Origin: Pochonia chlamydosporia 170
Lineage: Eukaryota; Ascomycota; Sordariomycetes; Hypocreales; Clavicipitaceae
DNA: 64,000 nt
Assembly: GCF_001653235.2 (NCBI RefSeq)
Contig: NC_035794.1
Location: 806,001-870,000, forward strand
Reading direction: 5' to 3'
The position numbers and the translations under genes were made by a program. The notes beneath the pieces are model-generated. The model made no database searches and was not told the origin of the DNA. It saw only the letters and a list, made by a program, of their open reading frames with translations. Below, piece by piece: positions 33,408-45,037 of the stretch (positions are counted from its first letter, which is position 1; every line of letters begins with the position of its first letter).

Positions 33408-35589
33408 ATGCCGTCAGACCTGACGCCGTCTCGGCGCAAAAATCGAGGTTTCTTGGGGTCTGACAGCTCTGCACTGTCTGCGCAGGATTCTCAGGTTCGA
33501 AAACCGGCACGCTGTTCATGTACATTCACTGGGAGGCTGCTGACCTTTGATTCCTTCACAGGATCGCCGCCAACTCCGATATGAATTGGACCTCAACTCC
33601 TGGAACCTACGCATTTGGGGGGTTGCGGCTTCTGGATTTCTTACCGACTCGTATGTGTATTTTTAGCATTCTGAGACACGATTTGTCCTCCAACTGGTGT
33701 GCCATTACAAAAGACCAGTTACACTGACCGTTACATGCGCGACAGTTACAACTTGTTCTCCACCAATGTTATTCTCGCCTCCGTTGCTTTCGTATATTAT
33801 CCCGATGGTGGACAATGGCCAAGTCTTCTCATCAACCTTTTCACATTGCTGGGTTCGGTCTTCGGCCAGTTGCTTTTCGGATTCCTCGCCGATTACTTTG
33901 GTCGTACTCGATTGTATGGCATCGAATTAGTCTTGGTCATAGTCTCTACCATTGGAGTCGCTACGAGTAGCCGTGGAGTTGGGGATTTGTCATTTTTGGG
34001 ACTCTTCATCTGGTGGCGTTTTGTCATGGGAATTGGTACGCGAGTCCTCGTCCAGCTCAGACTAGGTGACATGCATCTGACAATCTTGTTGAATAGGAAT
34101 TGGGGCCGAATACCCACTCAGTGCAGTAATTACATCCGAATGGTCCAGTACGCAATCTCGAGCTACAATGCTCTCGAGTGTCTTTCTTATGCAACCTATT
34201 GGACAAGCCTTGGCTCAGTTGGTGGGATTATGGGTATTACTTGGGTTTAACAGCTCCAAGGATCTTCAGGGTATGCAATGTGGTCTGAATACTGCGAATG
34301 CAGACGAATGTCGGAAGGCTGTAGACGGCATTTGGCGCATCGTCATTGGCTCAGGAGCGATTCCAGCTCTTCTTGCCATCATTTTCCGCTTCTTCCTTTT
34401 TGATTGTGGCCTGTACAGCCTGGAAGTCCGCAACAAACCAGCAGTGGCCATCATGAACACCCAACGAGTATACGGCGCGCCTTCAGGTGGTGCACTCAGC
34501 AACTCTTTTCAGATGCAGAATCAGAATGGCGTACATCCGGAACCATCTCCGCGGCCAATGCCAATACAATTTTCCAAAGAAGATCTTTACAGCTACTTCA
34601 TCAGAGATGGCAACTGGTACTACTTGCTTGGAACATCCATGACATGGTTCTTCCTCGATGTCAGTTTCTACGGCCTTTCTTTGGATAACAGGAGGACATT
34701 ATCCGATATGTGGGCTACGAGAGCGCCCATGCCCATCGATGAGAACCTGGAATGCTGGGCGTCGTCAATACCTGGCGGAAATTCAACCGTTCCGCAATGG
34801 CGCAAAACGGGCATCCCCGTTTGGCAGACGGACGTTTTACATCCTTGCGCAACCATTTACGATGTCTTGATTGAGCAGACCAAGCAATACCTGCTGACGG
34901 TCTCTCTAGCTTCCATCGCTGGAAGTGTTTGTTTCATCTTCTTCGCCAACCGACTGCCTCGCCGGCACTGGCTGACTGCGTCATTTCTTATTCTGGCGGT
35001 ATTCCTGATGGTCACCGGCGGTGTTTACTATGGCGTCCACCGCTCTTCTGCCGCCCCAGCTACAGTCGTGTTTGTTGCCATTTGCCATTTTGTATTCAAT
35101 TTTGGTGAGTGTTCATTCCTACCTAGTAAACAACCCCTTTCGAGCGCAAGAGAGTTCCTAACAGCCGATGCTCTAGGTGCAAACACATTAACATTCATCA
35201 TCCCGGCCGAAATCTTCCCGACCTGCTACCGCTGCACATGCCACGGCATCTCTGCAGCCGCTGGTAAACTAGGTAGTATCGTAGCTGTCGTAGTAGTATA
35301 CGGCATTAACTCCGCATACAAGAGCGAAACAAGACAGGGTCTCATCTTCCTGCTCTTCGGTTCAGTGGCCGCTGTCGGCGCCATCTTTTCGTGGTTGTAC
35401 CTCCCTGATTCGCAGCGCGTGATAGAAGACGAGGGCAAGAGATTCTTGGAGACCAAGGACCTGGAAGAGTTGGGAGAAGGACGTGAGAGAGCTCGACAGA
35501 ACGGCGAGACAATCACAGTATCAGAGAAGTGGGAGCACTTGAAACGAAGACGGCCGCTGCATCCTCGCAACGAGTCGCCAGCTTCTTGA
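33408..35589 (+). CDS. MFS transporter, inorganic phosphate (PHS/Pho84) family
   Basis: Five exons are proposed: 33408-33494, 33562-33650, 33746-34035, 34097-35104 and 35177-35589 (628 residues). Exons 2-5 are well supported. Joining them restores the family sequences LRIWGVAASGFLTDSYNLFSTN, GIGIGAEYPLSAVITSEW and HFVFNFGANTLTFIIPAEIFP. About 12 membrane helices are visible, with the MFS signature ADYFGRTRLYG between helices 2 and 3 and the PHS-type CHGISAAAGKLGS near helix 11. The family imports phosphate with protons at the plasma membrane. The residue that is Asp in the Pho84-type GGDYPLS motif is Glu160 here. Exon 1 is less sure because its donor (GTTCGA) is poor, although it joins in phase to DRRQL, a typical family start. 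The gene is convergent with the GST fusion gene. Confidence 0.9.
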
Positions 35590-35855
35590 GAGTCTTTTAC
35601 GCAAGTAAAGTGTATGAGCGGATTTCTGGTTTGCGAATATGTGTTCATGTACAACATGATGTTAGCGATTGTTTGGATCTGATACCCCTTTGTATATACA
35701 TATCAATAGACTTTAATATGCCCCTGAACTCCGTAGCCTGAACTGCCACTGTATACCTACACCTGAACGCCAAATGCATGATATGTTCCCTCCCCAACCA
35801 TGATACTCTAATGACAGGAGGTCTAATCGCAGACTCAATGTCCCCTGTGCCAGAA

Positions 35856-37803
35856 TTACAAGTTTCTCCTCTGAGCAAGCAACTCCACCGTATCAACATA
35901 CAGCTCATCAAGACTCGTCGTGCTCTTCACATGGACATTTTTCTCCAACGCATCCAGCCACCTATTCCATCTCGTCCCTGGCACGGGATCCGTCCATCCC
36001 CTCAAAGGCCGCAATATCCTTGACAACCGTATCGCAAATGGAGCAAAGTGAATGTCTACCAGACTCAGTGTTGAACCCGTAAAGAACGGCCCTTGCTCAT
36101 CTGCAGCCAGAACGAGACTAGTGATGTGTGTTTGGAGAAGGCTAGTAGATTCGCTTTGGGATGGTTGCTGCTGGGCGGATAGGAGGCTGTAGAATGATGG
36201 GACAATGCGGGAGTTGATCTGGTGCTTGTTAGCCGTGGTAATAGAAGAAGTATGGAAGAATAAGTTACATGGTCTATCCATAGGCGGCATTTGGCCCTGT
36301 ATTTTGGATCTGAGGGTAGGAGAGGTGTGTCCGCATCCATGTCTTCGAGCTGTTTTGATTGGGGTTTTGTTAGCGGTGATACATGGGGTTGATGTGGCAA
36401 TACTTACGTATTCGAGAATGACTGCGCTCTCTGGACAAGACCAGTCGTCTTGACGGATGGCGGGGACATTTCCACGGGGACTAGCTTGGGTGAATGCCGT
36501 CGGAAGAGAGGATTTTGACGGATCGATTTCGCAATATTGATAGGGTAGGCCTTTGGCTTCGAGGGCGATCCAGACCCGTTGAGAGAATGGGCTAGAAATG
36601 TTAGCCAGGATACATGAAGAACTTATTTTGCGCGAATATACCAATAGCAGGCGGAATAGAGCTTGAAACTGTGCTCTTTCACATGTTTCTTGACCAACGT
36701 AGCAGCCGCACCAGTTGCTCGTCGCTGTGGCACTTTCTACAAACCGAGATTAGACATACTACGCGTTTGCAGAAGTGACAAAAACATACCTGCGTCTTTT
36801 TGACCTGCCTCTCCTGCTGCGCAACATACCGCTGCACACTATTCTTCTTAATCTCATCACTCTTCTCCAGTGTATGTCTATGCGGGCCAGCAACGCCGTC
36901 CCCTTTCCCATTCCCGCCATTGCCGTTCACACGTTGGATTGTCCAAAATCTCTGGCCGACGGGGAGTGTTGCGCCGGCCGCGGCAGCTGCTTCAGCCGCC
37001 TCGCGGTCGACGTAGGCGCTGGCATTGGGAAAGTATTCCGTGACGCGGATCTTGACGTCACACAGGTCACGTTCCCGGGCGTTGCGCTTCCTCTTCTTTT
37101 TGGAAGGGTCGTCTGATTTTGGGGTCCCCGGTGGGCGGCCTTTCATGCGGCAGTCCCAGTAGTGGGAGACGAAGGGCTTGCGTTTGTACCGCTGGGTAGA
37201 GCGGTGGGAGTAGACGTTGTCTACGTGGGGGAAGTAGGTTTCAAATCTGAAGATGTTAGTATACGTTTAGTTATATTGATGCCCAGGTAGGTAGAATAGG
37301 AGACTGAGATGCTCAAGGAGTTACTTAGGGAAGCAAGGCACGTACTGTTCATCAGTCAAGACGATCATATCATCGACATTGAAGAGCTTCTCCCTCCAGG
37401 TTTGCAAATCCGGCGGATCCACGACTATTTTACCCGGCAACTTGCCCTGCGTCTTCTCCCCCGTATGCAAACCCTCCTGTAAGTCAGGATTGCCACCGTC
37501 CATGGCAAAAGAAACCTGCCGCGTGCCGTCCAAATGACCATCCACGATACCACTAGGCATCGTCGTGGGAGCCAGAATACCAAACTGCCCTCCGCCAGCA
37601 GGCTGCGCAGAAGCAGGAGCACCCTGAGTTACACCATGCTGATGACTCTGCATCGGCATCCGCCTAAACGAAGCATTCGGCGACTGTCGATACGCCTCAT
37701 CCAGACCAGGATAACCATCTAATCCAACGCCGATATCAAGACGGAATTGCCCCACGCCCGGCAGCCCCGCTCCCGACCCGGGAAATGAGCCGGGAGCAGC
37801 CAT
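35856..37803 (-). CDS. Fusion: basic Cys/His-containing domain + omega-like GST
   Basis: Six exons (37803-37325, 37246-36790, 36736-36642, 36591-36408, 36349-36269, 36218-35856) join in frame to 552 residues. Residues 1-110 are Gly/Gln/Pro-rich. Residues about 120-312 hold VDNVYSHRSTQRYKRKPF, Cys192 (HYWDC), an AT-hook-like KGRPPGTP, a KKKRKR cluster, Cys222 (RDLC), RFWTIQRV and His282-x-His284: a C..C..HxH spacing like WRKY/GCM/FLYWCH-type zinc fingers. From about residue 330 comes a glutathione transferase: KLYSACYCPFSQRVW with Cys344 of the omega-type CPF motif, VPA (cis-Pro387), Glu398-Ser399 for glutathione, and an all-alpha C-terminal domain. The GST part has no ATG of its own: its frame meets a stop at an intron acceptor, with no Met between. 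The fusion is therefore the natural reading. A redox-sensing nuclear role is hypothesis only. Confidence 0.82.
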
Positions 37804-38529
37804 ACTCGAGGGAGCCGTAAAGAGGCTCTTCGTAGCCGTGTAAGTGAACTTGACTTATAGTCAAACCGCCAGCGGGGCGTAGTGCATCCGGGCTGCAAGG
37901 GAGGTTTTGCGGTTCAAACTGTGGTTGTTGCTGGTCTGGTGCTGCTTTTAGGTTGGACTGAGGATGTGGGTGCGGATATATGACTTTGCGGCCTGGGAAG
38001 AGAGCGGCAATGCGCACGGGCCACCATGTGATCCTGGTGGAGGGGATTAAATGAATATGCATAAAAGGTTGTGCACGAGACATGCATAATGTTCATTGCA
38101 AATCCGCTGCATGAGAACACCGTCACCAGAGAAGGAAATATTCGGCAAACTACAGAGTTAAATACTTGATAAAATAGTGACGCATATTCATTAATTTCGT
38201 TCATAACATCTTTGGTCGAGATTACAATGCTATATGTGCATGTCTCTCGGTCCATATGATACAGTTGTAATAGCCAAAATGAAAATACAGAATAGAGAGA
38301 GGTTTGTGAAGAGCACAGTTCTGAACGCCGATATCCAAACGGAGAAGGCGCGAGCTTCCCGCCTGCCATTGATTCCCATTACGCCGCCACTGGTTCCCAA
38401 AACACAACCTGGCCGGCCACATCGTTAAAATCTGAACTCTCGAATTCCCGCAAACTTCTGAATCCCGCAAAACACGTCAAGTTGCTTTTTGTTTCGTCTT
38501 ATCCCTGGGCTTTACACCAGGCCACTCAA
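37804..38529. other. Promoter/leader of the GST fusion gene
   Basis: About 730 bp between the Zn2Cys6 gene's stop and the start of the GST fusion gene, both on the minus strand. No gene was recognised. It should hold the promoter of the fusion gene and the 3' UTR of the regulator. Confidence 0.6.
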
Positions 38530-41500
38530 TCAACCTCGCATTGCATTGTCTTGCCCCGAGTCCCATGACGACAGGTCCATGGCATCCATGGGTCCCATAT
38601 TCATAAGGGCTCGGAGGACTCCCTCGCCTACCGGTGTCATATTGGGAGGCGGCGCTTGGCCATTCATCTCTGGACCCCAGTTTTGTGGTACGGCGAATCC
38701 TCCATTTTGCTGACCAGCCATGTTGTGGCCCATGGAAAATGTAAGAGATTCACCAAAGAATCCCTGGTGACTGCCAGCATCTGTCGGCGCCCCTTGGTTC
38801 ATCATGTTTTGTTGAGGGGAGATTGGGCTTGGGTGGAAGCCATTTTCTTGTCCTGCGCTACCCATATTCCCAGGTGCAAGATGCGATTTTGGCTCTGATC
38901 CAGCACCACTGGAGTTTGGCGTTGGTCCATTTGACTGGCCGGCATCCGGCGAGCCTGGTCTATCATGGCCATCGCCATTTGCTTCGCCGTAACCGGAAAC
39001 ATGACCGCTCGTTGAGCCGTTCTTCTCGTACATGGTTCCAGAACTCGGGGTTAAGACGGGGACTGAGGTCTGGTCTGTCGCAAGCCACGTTTGTCCACCA
39101 CCAAAACCACCACCAGAAGCTGCTGTTCGTCCTCCTGCGTTTTCACCCTGGCCGTCAACGAGATCTGGCCCTGTAGCTGGGTTGCCGTCATCACCCTGTG
39201 GTTTCATAAAATGGCACTCTCCTCGATAGGCCAAGATTCCCTGCACACCTTCAGGGTCGGAACAAAGCGGGCCAGCATGCTCGACCTTGCTCCCAAAATG
39301 GGGCTGAAAGAATGTTAGCTATATCATTACTGATAGCGCATGAAGGCGCCACGGAATCTCTACTTACGCTTTCTCCGCCGCGGAAGGCATTTCTCAACTT
39401 TGGAATACGCACAGCTAATGCCTCAAAGTCTACGTCAAGCTGGACCAAGAAGGACTCTGTCAACGGGTTTCGTCGTTTCAGGGCGTTCATCGCCGACAGG
39501 AGGAATCGCAATGAATCCGCTGTTTGCGTATCATCGGGTCGGCTCTTCAGATACTGAACAAAAACTCGAGCTGCCACATAAAGGCAGAAAGAGATGAATG
39601 GATTCATCTACGGGAAAACACGCAAGACTGTTAGTCGACTCAATTTTTAAGTTGCCACATCTCCGTGGAAACTCACCGATGACAGATCCATATGGGAAAT
39701 TGTTCTCATAATGCTGGCAATTTCATTTGCAGCCGTAATGCAACGCACTTTGCTTTCTGAGCTGACAGAAGCCGCAAGCTTGTTCTTGTCGGCTTTAAAA
39801 ATGGCAGCTTGATGCAAGCAAATGGTGGACGTGTGAATGCTCATGTTGGTGAAGATCACATTAGGACTCGACAGTCCATTTGGAAGCTTGAGATGGGAGG
39901 GAAGGCCTAGCGACGTGTTCAAGAGAATGTTGTCCATCTGTCTGTGCCGTTTCCAGAATGGACCGTTGAGGTCGTGGTCGAGGTCGTCATCATCTGGTCG
40001 GTGGAGGTGGATGAGATTGCGCCCAAAAAGACAAGCCATGAGAACAACTCCACCAAAAGACGAAAGCTTGCCGACACCTGGCGGTCCGGTGCATTCTTGT
40101 AGTGTATGCGTTTGTTCAGGTCGGCTCATGTCGAAGGCTTCATCAGTTGCTGGCATCTTGGTCATGATGTCCCGTTCATCAATCGTCATCGGCCATCCAG
40201 TACCGATGCTCGCATATCGGTCTTCACAGAAAGCCATCCAAAACGTTCGCCGTCGTTCTTCCCGCTCCGTCCAGTCCTTGGGAGGAGGAAGACATTGCTT
40301 AACGTCCAGTCCGGTACCGTCTAGCCGATGTAGGCCAATCCTGCAAAAGTGTCAGCTGGATTCCTTCATTTTACCCATGGAAGTATTGGGGTTCTCACAT
40401 CTGAGCGAGGCGGACGGCCGACCCCGTGTTAATCCACGCCCGAGGAAAGTACATCATCTTCATCTCATACGCGGCCAACAGGATATGCGTTTGGCAATGT
40501 GCTACAGAAATCATGTGCTCGCCATAACCCTTCACATAATCAGCCTCAACATACTTGCGAGCTCTCTGGTAAAATAGATCTTTGAGATCTGAATATTTGT
40601 CGGTGATGGAGCAAGCCAAAGTCCACATAGCGTATCGTAAGCACACAGGTGGTCGCTGGTTTGGCGCCCTTTTTGCAACTTGTTAGTCAAAGTCTACCTG
40701 ACAGACGCTGAATCAGATTGTTTAGGGCACTTACAGGTTCATGGCGGCTAGATAACGATACCGATGGATCATAGGCATGGACGGGTGGACTTTTTCGAAA
40801 TACACTTGATGAAGCTCATCAATGGTTTCCTGGGGAGGCAGAGGCTCTTCGAGGCCAAGGCCAATCATTTCCCATGTGAAATTTCCACCGCCAACATTGT
40901 TCATCGGCATGCCCATGTTCGAGTTGAAGTTGAAATCTTCCATGTTACCACCAGCTTGTGGGGACTCGCCATTGAAATGCTGCCATCTATTTTCCATATC
41001 GCGGTCCGCGCCCATGCCCATGGATGGATTCGCAACGCCTAAATTCGGTGTCCCTGTTTGGGGGTTGTGTGCGCCAGGCATGGGCATATTCATACCCTTT
41101 GCGCCAGGGCTGCTGGTGGCTGGCACAGGATCTTGTGTCTTCAATAACGTCTCGACTTGTTCTAAACACAGATATTACAGTCAGTTATTTATCACTCTTG
41201 GAAGTCGCGCAAAAGCGCATCAGGGCACACGAATCTGCAGATGCAGTGACCTGGGGGAGTGGACTGACTTAATCTCTCTTCCAGTGCCTTCACGTATCCT
41301 CGCTTGGGGCCGCTTCCTTCGCTGTTCATCATAGGCACAAGAATGACCCAATCGCGAGCATGTACTACAGCTTGGGCGAACTCCATCACATTTGAGCTTG
41401 CGCTTTCGGCAAATCATACAAGCCAGCCTCTTGGGCTTTGGAACACTCGAGTTGTCGGGTGCTGTCTCTCGCATGCTGGCATTATTGTCTGCACCGGGGC

Positions 41501-41564
41501 TATGGCCTTGCTGGCCGTTGTTGCCATTGCTGTTAGAACCGTTATCGTCAGACGAGCCGGCCAT
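38530..41564 (-). CDS. Zn2Cys6 transcription factor, frame broken after zinc cluster
   Basis: Six exons (41564-41269, 41161-40735, 40668-40399, 40340-39677, 39607-39368, 39303-38530) give about 890 residues. A Zn2Cys6 cluster is at residues 49-76 (Cys49, 52, 59, 66, 69, 76; ACMICRKRKLKCDG). A coiled-coil linker follows (SGPKRGYVKALEERL, then KQVETLLK across intron 1), and then the fungal-specific regulatory domain (VYFEKVHPSMPMIHRYRY, INTGSAVRLAQMIGLHRLDG, RRRTFWMAFCEDRYAS). The tail is Gly/Asn/Gln-rich. However, the exon sum is 2671 nt, not a multiple of three: codons for the zinc cluster and for the linker lie in different frames, switching near 41314. As read, translation would stop at 41220 after 114 residues. 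The rest of the gene looks intact, so this is a recent mutation or a sequence error. Confidence 0.88.
41314..41316 (-). other. Apparent frameshift in the Zn2Cys6 gene
   Basis: The zinc-cluster frame reads ...YDEQRRK then runs out of register, while the conserved linker SGPKRGYVKALEERL begins at once in the next frame. Loss of two bases (AAG AGC to AAGC) would explain it exactly; gain of one base is also possible. No intron of workable size fits here. Confidence 0.8.
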
Positions 41565-44500
41565 GGTCGTGGGTGGTGGGCGTGTGTGACGTCTGGTTGA
41601 ATTATCGCTTGCTTCTGTCTCCTTTCAGGGCGCCTCACTGCCTACCATGCGCCTTTCCGGCCAGAGGGGCGGTGCCTCTGTACTCCGAACAGGCGGAACA
41701 GAGTGCTGAAGAACGGACGGCCGGATCCTCCCGGACAGTGGGGATACGGCGCAGAGACGGAATATGAAGATATATCGGCGAAATGTCCACTGGAAAGACG
41801 GCCGACGGTGATGGAGGCAAAAAAGTCGCCTCTCGGTTGGGATGGGAAAAGGTGAAGTTGTCAGCCAAATGTTCGAGGATCCTGTGCTGGTTAGCATGAC
41901 GCTGACCCCCAGCCGAGAGCAGCCCATACAAGATGAATCGGAGCAAGCACCAGATACATAGACAGGCAGACTGGCAAAAGCCCAGTCAAAAGCGGAGTCC
42001 TCCTCAAGTCCGACGCACCACTTTTTGGACGACCGCGGACATGGTCATGGACTCATGGTTGGGCTGGCCCCCGGCTGCCTGTCTTGTCCTGTCCTGTCCT
42101 TTCCTGTCCAGTGGGCTGGGGGACCGTGCTAGACCTTTTCTTAGCTGGGACAGCCGTTGCAACATGAACATCTTGGACTAATTACTAATGATTTGTTGTT
42201 CGCTTCAGTGGTCTGGGAGTGTCTTGGTCGTGCCTGTGTGGAACCAGCGTCTCTCAACCAAAGTACCGTCTCCAAGGGCTGAGGCGGCAGGCTTTGGCGC
42301 CGTTGCTAGACCCCCATAAGTTTAGCATCCCGGACAATTGGACTGATTTGATCTGTGCAGACTCTGCAGAGTACAGGTACGGCTCACTGGCTCACAATCC
42401 CTTGGCGAGAAGCGACGCTGACAGCATTTTGACCCAGTCGTTTTCGCATCCTGCCACGGCTGTTCGTACCGCCTACATGCAGAAGACCGCATGTTGTTCC
42501 ACCCTTCGCCCATGTGCCACATGCCGCCTCCTGCAGAGAGGAATACGCCAACAGCAGGGGACAAGTTTTGTTGATCTTCCATCCCAGGACTGCTCACTGG
42601 GTCAGCCATGAAATCTCCAAGACGCTGCACCGCCCCTCCCTGCCGGTCTTGGCTTGGTTCTGGGCTACCACCCCCTTCCTGATATTGATCAGTTCATCGC
42701 TTCCTTTCAGGGAAGCCATTATGCTCGCATGGCAGCCACTGGAATCATTGATCCAGGGTTGAATGCCATGACACGTACGGTGTGCATTGCAAGCCCCCTC
42801 TAAGAATATTTCAAGCCTCGGTTTACATCTTTGAGTGATTTCGTCAGAAGGGTCATTTTGCACCTTGGTATAGTCAAAATAATACAGGCTTGATGATCGA
42901 GACTAGGGCACATATCACCTGTCTTGTCATTGTCAATGTCTGCGCCATGTTCCTTTGATTGGCCCCCGCCATACCCCATATGCTCATGCCCCAGAATGTC
43001 TGTTCACACTGGAAAGTTCCAGACGATGTTTCTCGGCATGTGAATGAAGGTGGGACATTGTATATCACCAGAGCTCTATTGGCATCGATGAGATTTAGCG
43101 GCCGTTGCATGGACCGGCTGGCCGCGGCTAATGAAGTTGAGGTCATAGGATCAGTTGACCACTGCGATACCTCGAATGAGATGCCTCTTGTATGCAGTTT
43201 GCGGAATTCATGAACAAATAACCCTCAAGCATTCTCACTAAGGCCTAGGGGTGACGAAAACGGTGTCCTAGACGCACCCGCCTCCAAGGTACCATGCAAT
43301 CGAAACAGGATATTTTGGCTCTGCATATATTTGACACGAGGCCTCCCAATACTCATATATGTATATTCAAATGAAGCGTCCTTTTGCCGGGAAAAGATGC
43401 CATAAGCGGAGCATGAGATGCGAAGGCATACCAGAAGGGAAGGTGAGCGGTACTCACACACAGCCAAGCTCTTTGTCTGGGACGTGGGTTCGCGACAAGC
43501 ACACCTGCCAAGTTCTTTTTGTCAACATTTACATGACATTACAGAATTGAATGAACTTTTTCTGCTACTCCTGTTTCCCTCGAGGACCTTACAGCTTCAA
43601 CTACCAAAAACAAACCCTTCCTTGCCATTCACCAAGTATTACCTGAGGCGCTGTTACACGACAAGAGAGAAGCCAGGGCGCGCCCCAGCAGTTCATCGGC
43701 GCTTCGATAATCGGGGATGTTCGCCCCCTTCCCTACCCTTCGCTTCCCACAACCATGTGGGAATCCCTCAGGCCGGTTCCAAGCCCTGTGCAGCGGTGGG
43801 TTCAGCCGGTGGGTGCGCCGCTGCTTACTTTACCCAGCCTTACAGGCTACTGCGACATATCTTGCCAACGAGACAGATGCTGTCCGGAGACTCCGGGCCC
43901 TCGAAACCTGTCCAATGGGCAAAATTGAGGGTACGGGAAGGGGAGCCGGGAACGACCCATGCCAGTGCGACCCTCCATGGTGCCGGCAGTCATCTGTCAC
44001 GATGGACGGATAGTCAGTGAGCAATCTTTTCAGTTCTGAGGAAGTGACAGAAGCGAGAATCAGTCTCTGCTGTTTCAGCTATTTATATCAAGTCTGCAGT
44101 GAAATCTTGGAAAGTCTGTCGATCCATGGTGTTGCATTGCTTCTGGGATCTGGGACAGCAAAGCAAATTGCTTGGTTGAGCAGGCAGCTTCTGCACACGT
44201 AGATGCTTGTCGACGGAGCGGTTTTCGGTCCTTAATCCCTAATTCCGCCCCATCCATCCATCTGATCTGCCAGTAGGATTGATAGGCGCAGGGCGAAACT
44301 CATTTGTTGGGCAGTTGTATTTTGCCAGAACACTTGCTCGCTAATCTTTGTGCCTTGAGCTGGGATGTATGTTGCATATGTCTTGAAATGAGAGCATAAG
44401 CAGTACATAAATGCACCACGTTGCGTCTGATGGGGGCACGTCGCATTATGGGTAAGGGCCAATATTGGTTGTACAAGGTCGATTGTACCCATTTTACCAT

Positions 44501-45037
44501 CTGCGAATTGAGATATCACTTGAGCACATACTGAAACACGTAGGAGAATCTCAGTCGCGGCAATCATCAGTCCCTAATACGATGCAGTCATGCCACTATC
44601 ACTGATGCAATCTATGACACAGTTTACTGCATCCATTACAACAATCAAGCACGTCCCAGATGAAGAGCAAGTTGCCTCACCACGAGGCGCAGTCTAAAAA
44701 TACTCTCACTCTCGGTCCCGTCGTATCGTCATTGGTGCTGGTTGGTCAGCGGTTTGGAGTTTGCCCGGGCTGACGGCACAGTGTATGCAACTTGATTATC
44801 AGCTGGATGAATTGGGCTGCGACATGCTGCTGGCACGTGTCGGTGAGATCGGACAGCCTTCTCTGCATGGACTGACATTGAGTGCAGGGTTATTACCCAC
44901 TGTGTGTGACTGATGTGTGAGATGTGTTCTTGGTGGCAGCTTAATCTGGTTCTTAGTCACTACCTCTTCAGGATACTCTAGTCTAATACAGGAACCGTAT
45001 GTCCAGTCAAGCCAAGAACATGCTCGTCCAGCAGAAC
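41565..45037. other. 3.5-kb intergenic region, no gene seen
   Basis: It lies upstream of the Zn2Cys6 gene and downstream of THO3. It contains a TGTCC-rich pyrimidine tract at about 42080-42109. The longest frames (plus 43418-44020; minus 44232-44567) carry no recognisable domain and no supporting splice pattern. It probably includes an extended promoter for the regulator. Confidence 0.55.

Noticed and set aside
36679..36789. Read-through of the fusion gene's second intron giving a Cys-rich tail (CFCHFCK..., CRKCHS...)
   Set aside because: The tail looks zinc-finger-like by eye, but it arises from retaining a 53-nt intron with good splice sites; splicing instead gives a continuous GST, which is far more convincing.
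43418..44020. 200-codon plus-strand frame between the Zn2Cys6 gene and THO3
   Set aside because: Low-complexity, Cys/Arg/Pro-rich translation with competing overlapping frames; no family resemblance.
44232..44567. 111-codon minus-strand frame considered as a regulator fragment
   Set aside because: Some protein-like composition but no conserved motif; evidence was too thin to list as a gene.
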